Assembly (NCBI RefSeq): GCF_016863395.1
Contig: NZ_BOOU01000001.1
Location: forward strand, 57,269 to 121,268
Source of the DNA: Sphaerisporangium rufum
Lineage (GTDB): Bacteria; Actinomycetota; Actinomycetes; Streptosporangiales; Streptosporangiaceae
Length of the DNA: 64,000 nt
Direction of reading: 5' to 3'
In this document: one piece after another, positions 46,563-56,528 of the stretch
Layout of the letters: each line of letters begins with the position of its first letter
Position numbering within the stretch: position 1 is the stretch's first letter
Translations under genes and position numbers: made by a program
The notes under the pieces: model-generated
Told to the model about the DNA's origin: nothing
Seen by the model: the letters and a program-made list of their open reading frames with translations, nothing else
The model's database searches: none

Positions 46563-46857
46563 GCCATTCGAACGCCCAGACAAACGGACAAAACTCTTAT
46601 ACACCGCTTAGGTCAGGACATCGATTCTTAATGACGAACAGCCTGATTCATGGATCAATCCCCTGACCTGGACGATCACCGAGTGATCATCCAATTACCG
46701 AGCGAATTAGATGGCGAAGTAGCGCAACAAAACAGGGTGCTTCGTGCATCTAGTGGGCAGAGGGGCCGGCACGGGAAGCAGGTGTGATGTCACGCCAGGG
46801 CGGAACGAGTCCGCCGGGCGCGCGCGCCTCCGGTGCCGTCGAAGAAGAAGTTCCGAC
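46563..46857. other. Low-GC intergenic region before the glycosyltransferase
   Basis: From about 46565 to 46750 the sequence is clearly AT-richer than the rest of the window, with runs such as ACAAAACTCTTATACACC and GCGAATTAGATGG. It contains an 8-bp inverted pair, AGGTCAGG and CCTGACCT, about 46 nt apart. No gene is convincing. A frame in phase with the glycosyltransferase extends up to 46784, but many of its third positions are A or T. It probably holds the promoter and long leader of the glycosyltransferase gene, and may mark imported DNA. Confidence 0.5.
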
Positions 46858-46889
46858 GCCCATGGCGATCCGGCCGGATCGCCATGGGC
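46858..46889. promoter_or_regulatory. Perfect 32-bp palindrome upstream of the glycosyltransferase
   Basis: The half-site GCCCATGGCGATCCGG is followed directly by its exact reverse complement, with no loop. It ends 23 bp before the preferred GTG start. In RNA it would be a very stable hairpin just ahead of the ribosome-binding site GAGGGG; in DNA it could be a binding site for a dimeric regulator. Confidence 0.75.
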
Positions 46890-46912
46890 TCCATATTCGA
46901 GGGGTCCACGGG

Positions 46913-48193
46913 GTGCTGAGGAAACTACGCGGGATCGCGGCGAGGCTGGCAGGCCGGCTGCTGCGGGCACAGAACGCCCGGCGGGCCCGGCGGGCACCGG
47001 CCCGCACCGCCGATCCGGTACGGATCCTGCTGCTGCACGCCTACGGGATGGGTGGAACGATCCGCACGGTGCTCAACCAGGCCGCCCACCTCTCCCGGCA
47101 CCGGGAGGTGGAGATCGTCAGCCTGGTCCGCAACGTCGAGGAGCCCTTCTTCGCGATGCCGCCCGGCGTGCGGGTCTCGTTCATCGATGACCGGACCGTG
47201 CCGCGCGGCCGGATCGCCGAATGGCTGGCGAACCGGCCGAGCAGGCTGATCCCCGAACAGGAGAAGGCCTACCTGACCATGAACCTGCTCACCGACCTGC
47301 GGCTGGTGCGCTTCCTGCGGTCGCTGCGCGGCGGGGTGGTCATCGGGACCCGGCCGGCGTTCAACCTGCTCATCGGCCGGTTCGCGCCGCCGGAGGTCAT
47401 CACCATCGCCCAGGAGCACGTGCCGTACGAGTCGCACGCCCCGGAGCTGCACGCGGAAATGAAGCGGTACTACGGCAACGTGGACCTGCTCGCCACCCTC
47501 ACCCAGGCCGACCACCGGCATTTCACCAAACTGCTGAAGAAACGCCCGCCCGGGCAGCTGGTCCAGGTGCCGAACGCCATCCCGGAACTGGACGGGAACG
47601 TCTCCTCGCTGACGGAGAAGACGGTCGTCGCCATCGGCCGGGTCGTGCACGCCAAGGGGTTCGACCGGCTGGTGAACGCCTGGAAGGAGGTGGCGCCGCG
47701 CCACCCCGACTGGGTGCTGCGCATCTACGGCGGCGGGACCGAGGAGCGGGAGGCGCGGCTGCGGGCCCGCATCGAGGACGCCGGGCTGACCGGGAAGATC
47801 CTTCTCATGGGACCGGCCCGGGAGATCGGCGTCGAGCTGTCCAAGGCCTCGATCTTCGTGATGAGCTCGCGCTACGAGGGCTTCCCCATGACGATCCTCG
47901 AGGCGATGAGCAAGGGCGTGCCGGTGGTCAGCTTCGACTGCCCGGTCGGCCCCCGGGAGATCATCACCGACGGGCACGACGGCCTGCTCGTCCGGTCCAA
48001 GAAGGCCGCCGCCCTCGGCGAGGCGCTGTGCCGGGTGATCGAGGACCCGGCGCTACGCCGGGCGCTCGGCACCGCGGCGCTGGACACCGCCGCGGGATAC
48101 CGCCTCGACGTCATCGGGGCCCGCTGGGACGCGCTGCTGGCCGAGCTGGCCGACGACCGGCAGTTCCCCGAGCTGATCGGCACCACCGGCTGA
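46913..48193 (+). CDS. Glycosyltransferase family 4 (GT-B fold)
   Basis: 426 residues. The first Rossmann domain includes VRILLLHAYGMGGTIRTVLNQA. The C-terminal nucleotide-sugar domain includes VVAIGRVVHAKGFDRLVNAW, the acceptor-side SSRYEGFPMTILEAMSKGVPVVSFD and CPVGPREII. The E-x7-E pattern (EGFPMTILE) is the GT4 signature. It probably modifies a cell-surface polymer (teichoic acid, polysaccharide), but no pathway gene is adjacent. I chose the GTG at 46913, which has GAGGGG upstream, over an ATG at 46787 because the intervening codons have unusually low GC at third positions and include the 32-bp palindrome. Confidence 0.85.
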   Translation: MLRKLRGIAARLAGRLLRAQNARRARRAPARTADPVRILLLHAYGMGGTIRTVLNQAAHLSRHREVEIVSLVRNVEEPFFAMPPGVRVSFIDDRTVPRGRIAEWLANRPSRLIPEQEKAYLTMNLLTDLRLVRFLRSLRGGVVIGTRPAFNLLIGRFAPPEVITIAQEHVPYESHAPELHAEMKRYYGNVDLLATLTQADHRHFTKLLKKRPPGQLVQVPNAIPELDGNVSSLTEKTVVAIGRVVHAKGFDRLVNAWKEVAPRHPDWVLRIYGGGTEEREARLRARIEDAGLTGKILLMGPAREIGVELSKASIFVMSSRYEGFPMTILEAMSKGVPVVSFDCPVGPREIITDGHDGLLVRSKKAAALGEALCRVIEDPALRRALGTAALDTAAGYRLDVIGARWDALLAELADDRQFPELIGTTG

Positions 48194-48328
48194 TCCCGCT
48201 GGCGGGGGGCACCGGCGCCCGTCCCGGCGGGCTAGGGTGGCCAGAGGTCCCCCGAAACGGGGACGGCGCCCGCCCGCGTCCCGGTCCGGTGGCGGGCGCG
48301 GCCAGGAACGGCCCGGGGAGGAGACGCC

Positions 48329-49843
48329 ATGTCCACCACGTCCGCCCGATCCGCCCGACCCGCCGCCGCCGGGCGGGCCTCGTTCGACTCGGTGAACCCG
48401 GCGACCGGCGCCGTCGTGGGCACCCACCCGGTGCACGACGCCGAGGCGGTCGGCGCCGCGGTGGCGGCCGCGGGCGAGGCGGCCGGCTGGTGGGCGGGGC
48501 TCGGCTTCGACGGCCGCCGGCGGGTGCTGCTCGACTACAAGGCCGTGCTCACCCGCGAGCTGCGCCGCATCGCCGCGCTGGCGCACGAGGAGACCGGCAA
48601 GCCGATCGCCGACGCCACCCTGGAGACCGTGCTCGCCATCACCCATCTCGACTGGGCGGCGCGCAACGCCCGCAAGGTGCTCGGCCGCCGCCGGGTCGGC
48701 ACCGGACTGATCGGCGCCAACCTGGCCGCCACCCTGGAGTACCTCCCGCTCGGCGTGGTCGGGGTGATCGGCCCGTGGAACTACCCGGTGTTCACCCCCA
48801 TGGGCTCGATCGCCTACGCCCTGGCCGCCGGGAACGCGGTGGTGTTCAAGCCGAGCGAGCTCACCCCCGGCGTCGGCGCGCTGCTCGCCGAGCTGTTCGC
48901 CGAGTGCGTCCCGGACCGGCCGGTGTTCCAGGTGGTCACCGGCCTCGGCGAGACCGGCGCCGCGCTGGCCGGCCATCCCGGTGTCGGCAAGATCGCCTTC
49001 ACCGGCTCGACCGCCACCGCCAAGCGCGTCATGGCCGCCTGCGCCGAGAACCTCACCCCGATGGTGGCCGAGTGCGGCGGCAAGGACGCGCTGATCGTCG
49101 ACGCCGACGCCGACCTGGCCGCGGCCGCCGACGCCGCCGTGTGGGGCGCGATGTCCAACGCCGGCCAGACCTGCGTGGGCGTGGAGCGGGTGTACGTGGT
49201 CGAACGCGTCTACGACGACTTCATGCGCGAGCTGACCGAGCGGGCCCGGGGCGTGCGCTCCGGCGAGCACTACGGGCCGATCACCATGCCCGAGCAGACC
49301 GACATCATCCGGCGGCACGTGGACGACGCGCTGGCCCGGGGCGGCCGGGCCGTCGTCGGCGGCGCGGACTCGGTGCGGCCTCCCTACGTGGACCCGGTCG
49401 TGCTCGCCGACGTCCCGGAGGACTCGGCGGCGGTCCGGGAGGAGACCTTCGGGCCGACGCTCACCGTGCGCAAGGTGGCGACGGTGTCCGAGGCGCTGGA
49501 GCGGGCCAACGCCGTCGCCTACGGCCTGGGCGGCACGATCTTCTCCGGCAACCCCCGCCGGGCCATGGAGCTGGCCCGGTCGATGCTGTCCGGCATGACG
49601 GCGATCAACTCGGTCATCTCGTTCGCCGGCGTCCCCTCGCTGCCGTTCGGCGGCACCGGCGACTCCGGCTTCGGCCGCATCCACGGCGCGGACGGGCTGC
49701 GCGAATTCACCCGGCCGAAGGCGATCTCCCGGCAGCGGTTCGCGGTGCCGGGAATGAACCTGACGAGTTTCTCCCGCAGCCCGGCGGATCTGGAGCGGCT
49801 GGTGAAGTTGGTCACGTTCCTGCACGGCCGACGCAAGAGCTAG
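48329..49843 (+). CDS. Aldehyde dehydrogenase family protein
   Basis: 504 residues. Cofactor and active-site motifs: VGVIGPWNYPVFTPMG, KPSELTPGVG, FTGSTATAKRVMA, the general base in VAECGGKDALIV and the nucleophilic Cys in NAGQTCVGVERVYV. The terminal third includes EETFGPTLTV and LPFGGTGDSGFGRIHG. It resembles the succinate-semialdehyde/benzaldehyde dehydrogenase-like branch. GGGGAGGAGACGCC precedes the ATG, and TAGGGT about 95 bp upstream is a possible -10. A TetR-family gene follows 79 bp downstream. Confidence 0.9.
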   Translation: MSTTSARSARPAAAGRASFDSVNPATGAVVGTHPVHDAEAVGAAVAAAGEAAGWWAGLGFDGRRRVLLDYKAVLTRELRRIAALAHEETGKPIADATLETVLAITHLDWAARNARKVLGRRRVGTGLIGANLAATLEYLPLGVVGVIGPWNYPVFTPMGSIAYALAAGNAVVFKPSELTPGVGALLAELFAECVPDRPVFQVVTGLGETGAALAGHPGVGKIAFTGSTATAKRVMAACAENLTPMVAECGGKDALIVDADADLAAAADAAVWGAMSNAGQTCVGVERVYVVERVYDDFMRELTERARGVRSGEHYGPITMPEQTDIIRRHVDDALARGGRAVVGGADSVRPPYVDPVVLADVPEDSAAVREETFGPTLTVRKVATVSEALERANAVAYGLGGTIFSGNPRRAMELARSMLSGMTAINSVISFAGVPSLPFGGTGDSGFGRIHGADGLREFTRPKAISRQRFAVPGMNLTSFSRSPADLERLVKLVTFLHGRRKS

Positions 49844-49922
49844 TTGTCCTGATACTTCCCGAAAAACGATCTTGCGTCCATAATGATGGGTTCCTACGGG
49901 CCAGCAGGACGTGAGGTGGGCA

Positions 49923-50531
49923 GTGGCGACCGGACGCGACTACCGGGGCATGACCGCGCAGCAGCGATTAGCCGACCGCAGGGAGCGCCTGCTCGCCGCC
50001 GCGTACACGTCGTTCGCCCGGGTCGGCTTCACCGCGACCACGATCGAGCGGCTGTGTGCGGCGGCCCGCATCTCCAACCGGGCATTCTATGAATGTTTCA
50101 CCGGCCGGGAGGACCTGATGCGGGCCATCTACGAGCGGTGCGTGGACGAGACCCTCCTCACCGTCGCCAAGGCCATCGGCGAGGCGCCGCCGGACCCGGG
50201 CAGCCGCATCAAGGCCGGCCTCGGCGCCTACATCTCGTTCGTCACCCAGGACGCCCGGCGGGCCCGGATCATGCACCTGGAGGTGCGACGGGCCGGGGAC
50301 GTGCTCACCGCGCACCGCCAGCGCGCGGTCGGCGCCTTCGCCCAGATCATCGAGGAGTCCCTGGACGGGGTGCCGGACCTGCCGCCCGCGCGGATGCACC
50401 TGCTGGCCCTCGGCCTGGTCGGCGCGCTGCAGGAACTGCTCATCGAGTACGTGCTCGCGGCCGATCCGCCGCCGCTGGAGCACCTCACCGAGACCGCGGT
50501 GCACATCTTCACCCGGACCTTCATCTTCTGA
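49923..50531 (+). CDS. TetR-family transcriptional regulator
   Basis: 202 residues. The helix-turn-helix is at about 15-60 (RLADRRERLLAAAYTSFARV, TATTIERLCAAARISNRAFY). A mostly helical ligand domain follows. The GTG is preceded by GAGGTGGGCA. Its targets are unknown; the aldehyde dehydrogenase gene upstream is on the same strand, so co-regulation is possible but not shown. Confidence 0.87.
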   Translation: MATGRDYRGMTAQQRLADRRERLLAAAYTSFARVGFTATTIERLCAAARISNRAFYECFTGREDLMRAIYERCVDETLLTVAKAIGEAPPDPGSRIKAGLGAYISFVTQDARRARIMHLEVRRAGDVLTAHRQRAVGAFAQIIEESLDGVPDLPPARMHLLALGLVGALQELLIEYVLAADPPPLEHLTETAVHIFTRTFIF

Positions 50532-50533
50532 CC

Positions 50534-50549
50534 GCCGTCTCCAGACGGC
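50534..50549. terminator. Small hairpin between convergent genes
   Basis: GCCGTCT, loop CC, AGACGGC, immediately after the TetR stop codon and before the 3' end of the convergent STAS gene. The 7-bp stem is short, so this is a weak call. Confidence 0.45.
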
Positions 50550-50566
50550 CGGCCGGGCGGATCCGC

Positions 50567-50884
50567 TCAGGCGGCCGCCGCCGCGGGGACCTCCACCCGC
50601 AGCACCCGGTGCAGCCGGGTGATCGCCAGCAGCCGCATCACCCGCGGCGGCACGTCGCGCAGCACCAGGCGCCGCTCGGCGCGCAGGGCCCGGCGATGCG
50701 TGCCGACCAGCACGCCCAGCCCGGTCGCGTCGATCATCTCCAGCCGGGAGCAGTCGACGACCATGTCACCCGCGCCGGAGTCGACCGCGGCGTGCAGGCG
50801 GGGCCGCAGCCGGGCGACCGTACCCGCGTCCAGGCGCGGGCCGACCTCGACGATCTGGCGCTCCTGAATGGTCGGGGTTGGCAT
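50567..50884 (-). CDS. STAS-domain anti-sigma factor antagonist
   Basis: 105 residues of the SpoIIAA/RsbV family. The phosphorylation loop is MIDATGLGVLVG: Asp52 is kept, and a threonine (Thr54) replaces the usual serine before the Gly. Such proteins bind and neutralise anti-sigma kinases of the RsbW/SpoIIAB type. No anti-sigma or sigma gene is adjacent, so its partner is elsewhere. GAAGGAGGAGGA precedes the ATG. An Ala run ends the protein. Confidence 0.85.
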   Translation of the reverse strand: MPTPTIQERQIVEVGPRLDAGTVARLRPRLHAAVDSGAGDMVVDCSRLEMIDATGLGVLVGTHRRALRAERRLVLRDVPPRVMRLLAITRLHRVLRVEVPAAAAA

Positions 50885-50986
50885 TCCTCCTCCTTCACCG
50901 GCGGCCGATGAAGGCCGCCCGATCACCCTTCCCACTCAGCCGCCGCTCACTCCTGTCCCCCGGCCGCCGCCCGGCCCCGGCGCGGT

Positions 50987-50992
50987 TACGCT
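50987..50992 (+). promoter_or_regulatory. -10 element of the adenosyltransferase gene (leaderless)
   Basis: TACGCT, a 6-nt spacer (GGCGGC), then ATG; no ribosome-binding site. Confidence 0.5.
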
Positions 50993-50998
50993 GGCGGC

Positions 50999-51589
50999 AT
51001 GACGCGCCCTGACAACGACAAGCCCGTGGTGCTGTCCACCATCTACACCCGGACCGGAGACGACGGCAGCACGACCCTCGGCGACATGAGCCGCACGTCC
51101 AAGACCGACCCGCGGCTGGCCGCGTACGCCGACACCGAGGAGGCCAACGCCGCCATCGGGGTCGCGGTGGCCCTCGGCGGGCTCTCCCCCGACATCGTCG
51201 AGGTGCTCGCCGTGGTGCAGAACGAGCTGTTCGACGTCGGTGCGGACCTGTGCTGCCCGGTACGCGACAATCCGGAGTTCCCGCCGCTCCGGGTGGAGCA
51301 GGGCTACATCGAGCGCCTGGAGGCGTCCTGCGACCGTTTCAACGCCGATCTGCGGCCGCTGCGGAGCTTCATCCTGCCCGGCGGCACCCCCGGGACCGCG
51401 CTGCTGCATCAGGCCCGCACGGTCGTGCGGCGGGCCGAGCGCACCACCTGGGCGGCCCTGGCGGCCCACGAGGACGTCAACCCGCTCACCGCCACCTATC
51501 TCAACCGGCTGAGCGACCTGCTGTTCATCCTCTGCCGCGTCGCCGCCGGCGGCCAGGAACTCCTCTGGCGCCCCGGCGCCACCCGCTGA
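50999..51589 (+). CDS. Cob(I)alamin adenosyltransferase, PduO/MMAB type
   Basis: 196 residues. The N-terminal ATP loop is IYTRTGDDGSTTLGD. ELFDVGADL is a helix core, SFILPGGTPGTALLHQARTVVRRAER includes the conserved Arg/Glu residues, and YLNRLSDLLFILCR closes the fold. It makes adenosylcobalamin, the cofactor of methylmalonyl-CoA mutase, consistent with the epimerase at 36.5 kb. The leaderless -10 lies 6 nt upstream. The gene is convergent with the ATP synthase operon. Confidence 0.92.
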   Translation: MTRPDNDKPVVLSTIYTRTGDDGSTTLGDMSRTSKTDPRLAAYADTEEANAAIGVAVALGGLSPDIVEVLAVVQNELFDVGADLCCPVRDNPEFPPLRVEQGYIERLEASCDRFNADLRPLRSFILPGGTPGTALLHQARTVVRRAERTTWAALAAHEDVNPLTATYLNRLSDLLFILCRVAAGGQELLWRPGATR

Positions 51590-51625
51590 CCGACGGCGCG
51601 GGGCCCGGCCGGGCTACCAGCCAGG

Positions 51626-52012
51626 TTACGCGGCGTCGAGGTGGGCGCTGGGCGGGGCGGACTCGACCCAGGCGAGGAAGCCGGTGAGGGCGTCCTCGCT
51701 CATCGCGAGCGAGACGCCGGCGCAGTCGACGGTCCAGTAGCCGGCCGGGCCGTCCTCGCCGGTCAGCGGGCGCCGGGTGGAAACGGTGAGGCCGCGCCTC
51801 GCGATGGCGTGGCGCGGCCTCAGTCGCAGTCCCAGGAATGGAATCCAGTGGAGCTCTCCCCCGGCGTACCGGGCTACCCCGCTCCGCCAGGACCGGCCTC
51901 CGGTGCGGAGGCTGCATATGATGTTGCCGCGGGCACGTGCGAGCACGACTCCGCGGATCACCATGAGGGCGGCGATCGCCACAACGCTTGCCAGGATGTC
52001 CAGCGCCGCCAT
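51626..52012 (-). CDS. DUF2550 membrane protein, last gene of the atp operon
   Basis: 128 residues. One N-terminal transmembrane helix (LDILASVVAIAALMVIRGVVLA) is followed by a small cytoplasmic domain with CSLRTGGRSWRSGVARYAGGELHW. DUF2550 proteins regularly follow atpC in actinobacteria; a role in the ATP synthase has not been shown. The ATG is the likelier start; a GTG four codons upstream is also possible. It is 29 bp after atpC. Confidence 0.85.
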   Translation of the reverse strand: MAALDILASVVAIAALMVIRGVVLARARGNIICSLRTGGRSWRSGVARYAGGELHWIPFLGLRLRPRHAIARRGLTVSTRRPLTGEDGPAGYWTVDCAGVSLAMSEDALTGFLAWVESAPPSAHLDAA

Positions 52013-52041
52013 CGTCGCCCCCACGTTCTGTCGTCCGCCTG

Positions 52042-52443
52042 CTAGACCTCTTCCCCGGCCGCGCGCAGCCGGGCTCTCGCCCGCTTCGCCGCGATCTGGG
52101 CCTGCTCGTCCTCGGCGGAGGCGTCGACGGAGGCGAGCGCGCGCTGCAGCGCGTCCCGGGCCTCCGCCACGTCCACCTCGGAACCGAGCTCGGCCGACTC
52201 GGCGAGGACCGAGACGTCGTTGTCGGCCACCGAGAGGAACCCGCCGTGCACGGCGGCGGCGATGTCGCCGCCCTCGCTGCGCTTGATGCGAAGGACGCCG
52301 CCCTCCACGAGGACGCCGAGCACAGGGGCGTGGTTCGGCATAATACCGATCTCGCCGTCCACGGTCTTGGCAATCACCATGTCCGCTTCGCCGGACCAGA
52401 TCTCGCGTTCCGGCGACACGACGCCGATGCGGAGTTTTGCCAT
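52042..52443 (-). CDS. atpC: ATP synthase epsilon subunit
   Basis: 133 residues. The N-terminal beta-sandwich contains GEIGIMPNHAPVLGVL and HGGFLSVADNDVSVLAE. A C-terminal helical hairpin follows (ARDALQRALASVDA ... AKRARARL). It is part of the F1 central stalk and can inhibit ATP hydrolysis. Last F1 gene, 52 bp after atpD. Confidence 0.95.
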   Translation of the reverse strand: MAKLRIGVVSPEREIWSGEADMVIAKTVDGEIGIMPNHAPVLGVLVEGGVLRIKRSEGGDIAAAVHGGFLSVADNDVSVLAESAELGSEVDVAEARDALQRALASVDASAEDEQAQIAAKRARARLRAAGEEV

Positions 52444-52495
52444 CACACACCTTCCTTGCGGGCCGGCCCGGGGACGCCGGGCCGGCACCGGGTCG

Positions 52496-53932
<1,437 letters not shown>

Positions 53933-54835
53933 TCACTCTTTCCCCGCTGAGGCGTCGGCGAGCGCGTTCGCGCCACCGACGATCTCGCTGATTTCCTGGG
54001 TGATCTCGGCCTGGCGAGCCTGGTTCATCTGCTGGGTGAACACCTTGATGAGCTCGTTGGCGTTGTCGGTCGCCGACTTCATCGCCCGGCGCCGCGAGGC
54101 GTGCTCGGAGGCGGCCGACTGGAGCAGCGCGTTGAAGATGCGCGACTCGATGTAGCGGGGCAGCAGCTGGTTGAGCACGTCGCCCGCGGTCGGCTCGAAC
54201 TCGTAGTAGGGCAGCGGCCCGCCGGCCGGCTCCTCGGTGGTCTCCTCGACCTCCAGCGGGAGGATCCGCTTTGCCCGGACCTCCTGCGTCAGCATCGACC
54301 GGAACTCGGTGTGCACGACGTGGATCTCGTCGATGCCGTTGTCGTCGCTGAACGCGGCGACCAGCGACTGGGCGATCTCCTTGGCGTGGGCGTAGGTCGG
54401 GTTGTCGGAGAACCCGGCCCACTCCCCACTCATCTCCCGGTCGCGGAACCGGTGCCAGGTGATGCCCTTGCGCCCGACGACGTACGGCTTGATCTCCAGG
54501 CCGCGGCCGCGCAGGTGACCGGCCAGCGCCTCGGCCTCGCGCAGCACGTTGGCGTTGAAGCCGCCGGCGAAGCCGCGGTCGCTGGTGACGATGAGCACCC
54601 CGGCGCTGGCCGGCCGCTCCTTGGCGACGGTCAGCGGGTGGTCGATCTCGGCCGAGTTGCTGAGCACCGCCGACACCGCGCGGGTGATCTCCCGCTCGTA
54701 CGGGACCGCGGCCTCCATGCGCTGCTGGGCCTTGATGATCCGCGACGAGGCGATCAGCTCCTGGGCACGGGTGATCTTCGCCGTGGACCGGACCGACCGG
54801 ATCCGCCGCCGCAGCAGTCTTAGCTGGGCACCCAT
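53933..54835 (-). CDS. atpG: ATP synthase gamma subunit
   Basis: 300 residues. The N-terminal long helix is LRRRIRSVRSTAKITRAQELIASSRI (in pieces). The C-terminal helix includes SRRRAMKSATDNANELI and ends in a coiled coil typical of the rotor shaft. Actinobacterial gamma subunits carry an extra loop in the middle, and LEVEETTEEPAGGPLPYYEF around residue 200 fits it. It begins 3 bp after atpA. Confidence 0.97.
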   Translation of the reverse strand: MGAQLRLLRRRIRSVRSTAKITRAQELIASSRIIKAQQRMEAAVPYEREITRAVSAVLSNSAEIDHPLTVAKERPASAGVLIVTSDRGFAGGFNANVLREAEALAGHLRGRGLEIKPYVVGRKGITWHRFRDREMSGEWAGFSDNPTYAHAKEIAQSLVAAFSDDNGIDEIHVVHTEFRSMLTQEVRAKRILPLEVEETTEEPAGGPLPYYEFEPTAGDVLNQLLPRYIESRIFNALLQSAASEHASRRRAMKSATDNANELIKVFTQQMNQARQAEITQEISEIVGGANALADASAGKE

Positions 54836-54838
54836 GGG

Positions 54839-56488
54839 CTAGTTCTTCTCGGTCTTGCGGACGTGCTTCACGATCTTCTCCTGGCCGACCTCGTCCGCCT
54901 CCAGGGCGTCGACCGGCTCGTCTTGGACCAGCATCTCGCCGGAGGACGTCTGGAAGCCCTGCTTGAACTCGGTGATCGCGTCCTTCAGCGCGGTGACGGT
55001 GTCGTCACCCAGCTCCCTCGTCTCGCGCAGCGTGTCGAAGATGCCCTTGTGCGCCGACGAGATGTACTCCAGGAACTCCGCCTCGAAGCGCGCCACGTCC
55101 TCCAGCGGCACGTCGTCCAGCTCGCCGGTGGTGCCCGCCCACACCGAGACGACCTCGCGCTCCACCGGGAACGGGGTGTACTGCGGCTGCTTGAGCAGCT
55201 CGACCAGCCGGGCACCGCGCTCCAGCTGGGCCCGGGACGCCGGGTCCAGGTCGGAGGCGAAGGCGGCGAAGGCCTCCAGGTCGCGGTACTGCGACAGCGA
55301 CAGGCGCAGCGTGCCGGCGACCTTGCGCATCGCCTTGACCTGCGCGGTGCCGCCGACCCGGGACACCGAGACACCGACGTTGATCGCCGGGCGGACGCCC
55401 GAGTTGAACAGGTCGGTCTCCAGGAAGCACTGGCCGTCGGTGATGGAGATGACGTTGGTCGGGATGAACGCCGACACGTCGTTGCCCTTGGTCTCGATGA
55501 TCGGCAGGCCGGTCATCGACCCGGCGCCCATGTCGTCCGACAGCTTGGCGCAGCGCTCCAGCAGGCGGGAGTGCAAGTAGAAGACGTCGCCGGGGAACGC
55601 CTCACGGCCCGGCGGACGGCGCAGCAGCAGCGAGACGGCGCGGTAGGCGTCCGCCTGCTTGGTCAGGTCGTCGAAGACGATGAGGACGTGCTTGCCCTGG
55701 TACATCCAGTGCTGGCCGATGGCCGAGCCGGTGTAGGGCGCCAGGTACTTGAAGCCGGCCGGGTCGGAGGCCGGGGCGGCGACGATGGTGGTGTACTCCA
55801 TCGCGCCCGCGTCCTCCAGCCGGGCCCGCACCTGCGCGATCGTCGAGCCCTTCTGGCCGATCGCGACGTAGATGCAGCGCACCTGCCGGGCCGGATCACC
55901 CGATGCCCAGTTCTCCCGCTGGTTGAGGATCGTGTCCACCGCGATCGCGGTCTTGCCGGTGCCGCGGTCGCCGATGATCAGCTGGCGCTGGCCGCGGCCG
56001 ATCGGCGTCATGGCGTCGATCGCCTTCAGGCCGGTCTGCAGCGGCTCCTTCACCGGCTGCCGCTGGACGACCGAGGGCGCCTGCACCTCAAGCGGGCGGC
56101 GGGCCTCGGCCTCGATCGCGCCCTTGCCGTCCAGCGGGTTGCCCAGCGGGTCCACCACGCGGCCGAGGAACGCGTCGCCGACCGGCGCGGACAGGACCTC
56201 GCCCGTCCGGCGGACCGACTGGCCCTCCTCGACGCCGCTGAAGTCGCCGAGGACGACGGCACCGATCTCCCGGACGTCCAGGTTCAGTGCCAGGCCTCGG
56301 GTGCCGTCCTCGAACTCAAGCAGCTCGTTCGCCATCGCCGAGGGAAGGCCGGAGATGTGGGCGATGCCGTCGCCGGCATCGACGACGGTCCCGATCTCCT
56401 CGCGCGCCGAGCCTTCCGGCTCGTACGCCTGTACGAAGCGCTCAAGCGCGTTCCGGATCTCGTCCGGCCGGATCGTCAGTTCCGCCAT
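54839..56488 (-). CDS. atpA: ATP synthase alpha subunit
   Basis: 549 residues. Walker A is [38 protein letters not shown] (in pieces) and [19 protein letters not shown] are typical. The C-terminus extends about 35 residues past E. coli AtpA ([20 protein letters not shown]), as in mycobacteria and other actinomycetes, where the extension limits ATP hydrolysis. Non-catalytic nucleotide site subunit. Confidence 0.98.
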   Translation of the reverse strand: MAELTIRPDEIRNALERFVQAYEPEGSAREEIGTVVDAGDGIAHISGLPSAMANELLEFEDGTRGLALNLDVREIGAVVLGDFSGVEEGQSVRRTGEVLSAPVGDAFLGRVVDPLGNPLDGKGAIEAEARRPLEVQAPSVVQRQPVKEPLQTGLKAIDAMTPIGRGQRQLIIGDRGTGKTAIAVDTILNQRENWASGDPARQVRCIYVAIGQKGSTIAQVRARLEDAGAMEYTTIVAAPASDPAGFKYLAPYTGSAIGQHWMYQGKHVLIVFDDLTKQADAYRAVSLLLRRPPGREAFPGDVFYLHSRLLERCAKLSDDMGAGSMTGLPIIETKGNDVSAFIPTNVISITDGQCFLETDLFNSGVRPAINVGVSVSRVGGTAQVKAMRKVAGTLRLSLSQYRDLEAFAAFASDLDPASRAQLERGARLVELLKQPQYTPFPVEREVVSVWAGTTGELDDVPLEDVARFEAEFLEYISSAHKGIFDTLRETRELGDDTVTALKDAITEFKQGFQTSSGEMLVQDEPVDALEADEVGQEKIVKHVRKTEKN

Positions 56489-56528
56489 CTCTGTTCAGTC
56501 TCCCTATTCATCGGCCGCCCTGATGTTC

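Noticed and set aside
43088..46591. A 1167-codon minus-strand open frame
   Set aside because: It is the antisense shadow of the subtilase gene, whose catalytic motifs are all on the plus strand.
46787..46912. N-terminal extension of the glycosyltransferase from an upstream ATG
   Set aside because: Low third-position GC and overlap with the 32-bp palindrome; a better ribosome-binding site precedes the GTG at 46913.
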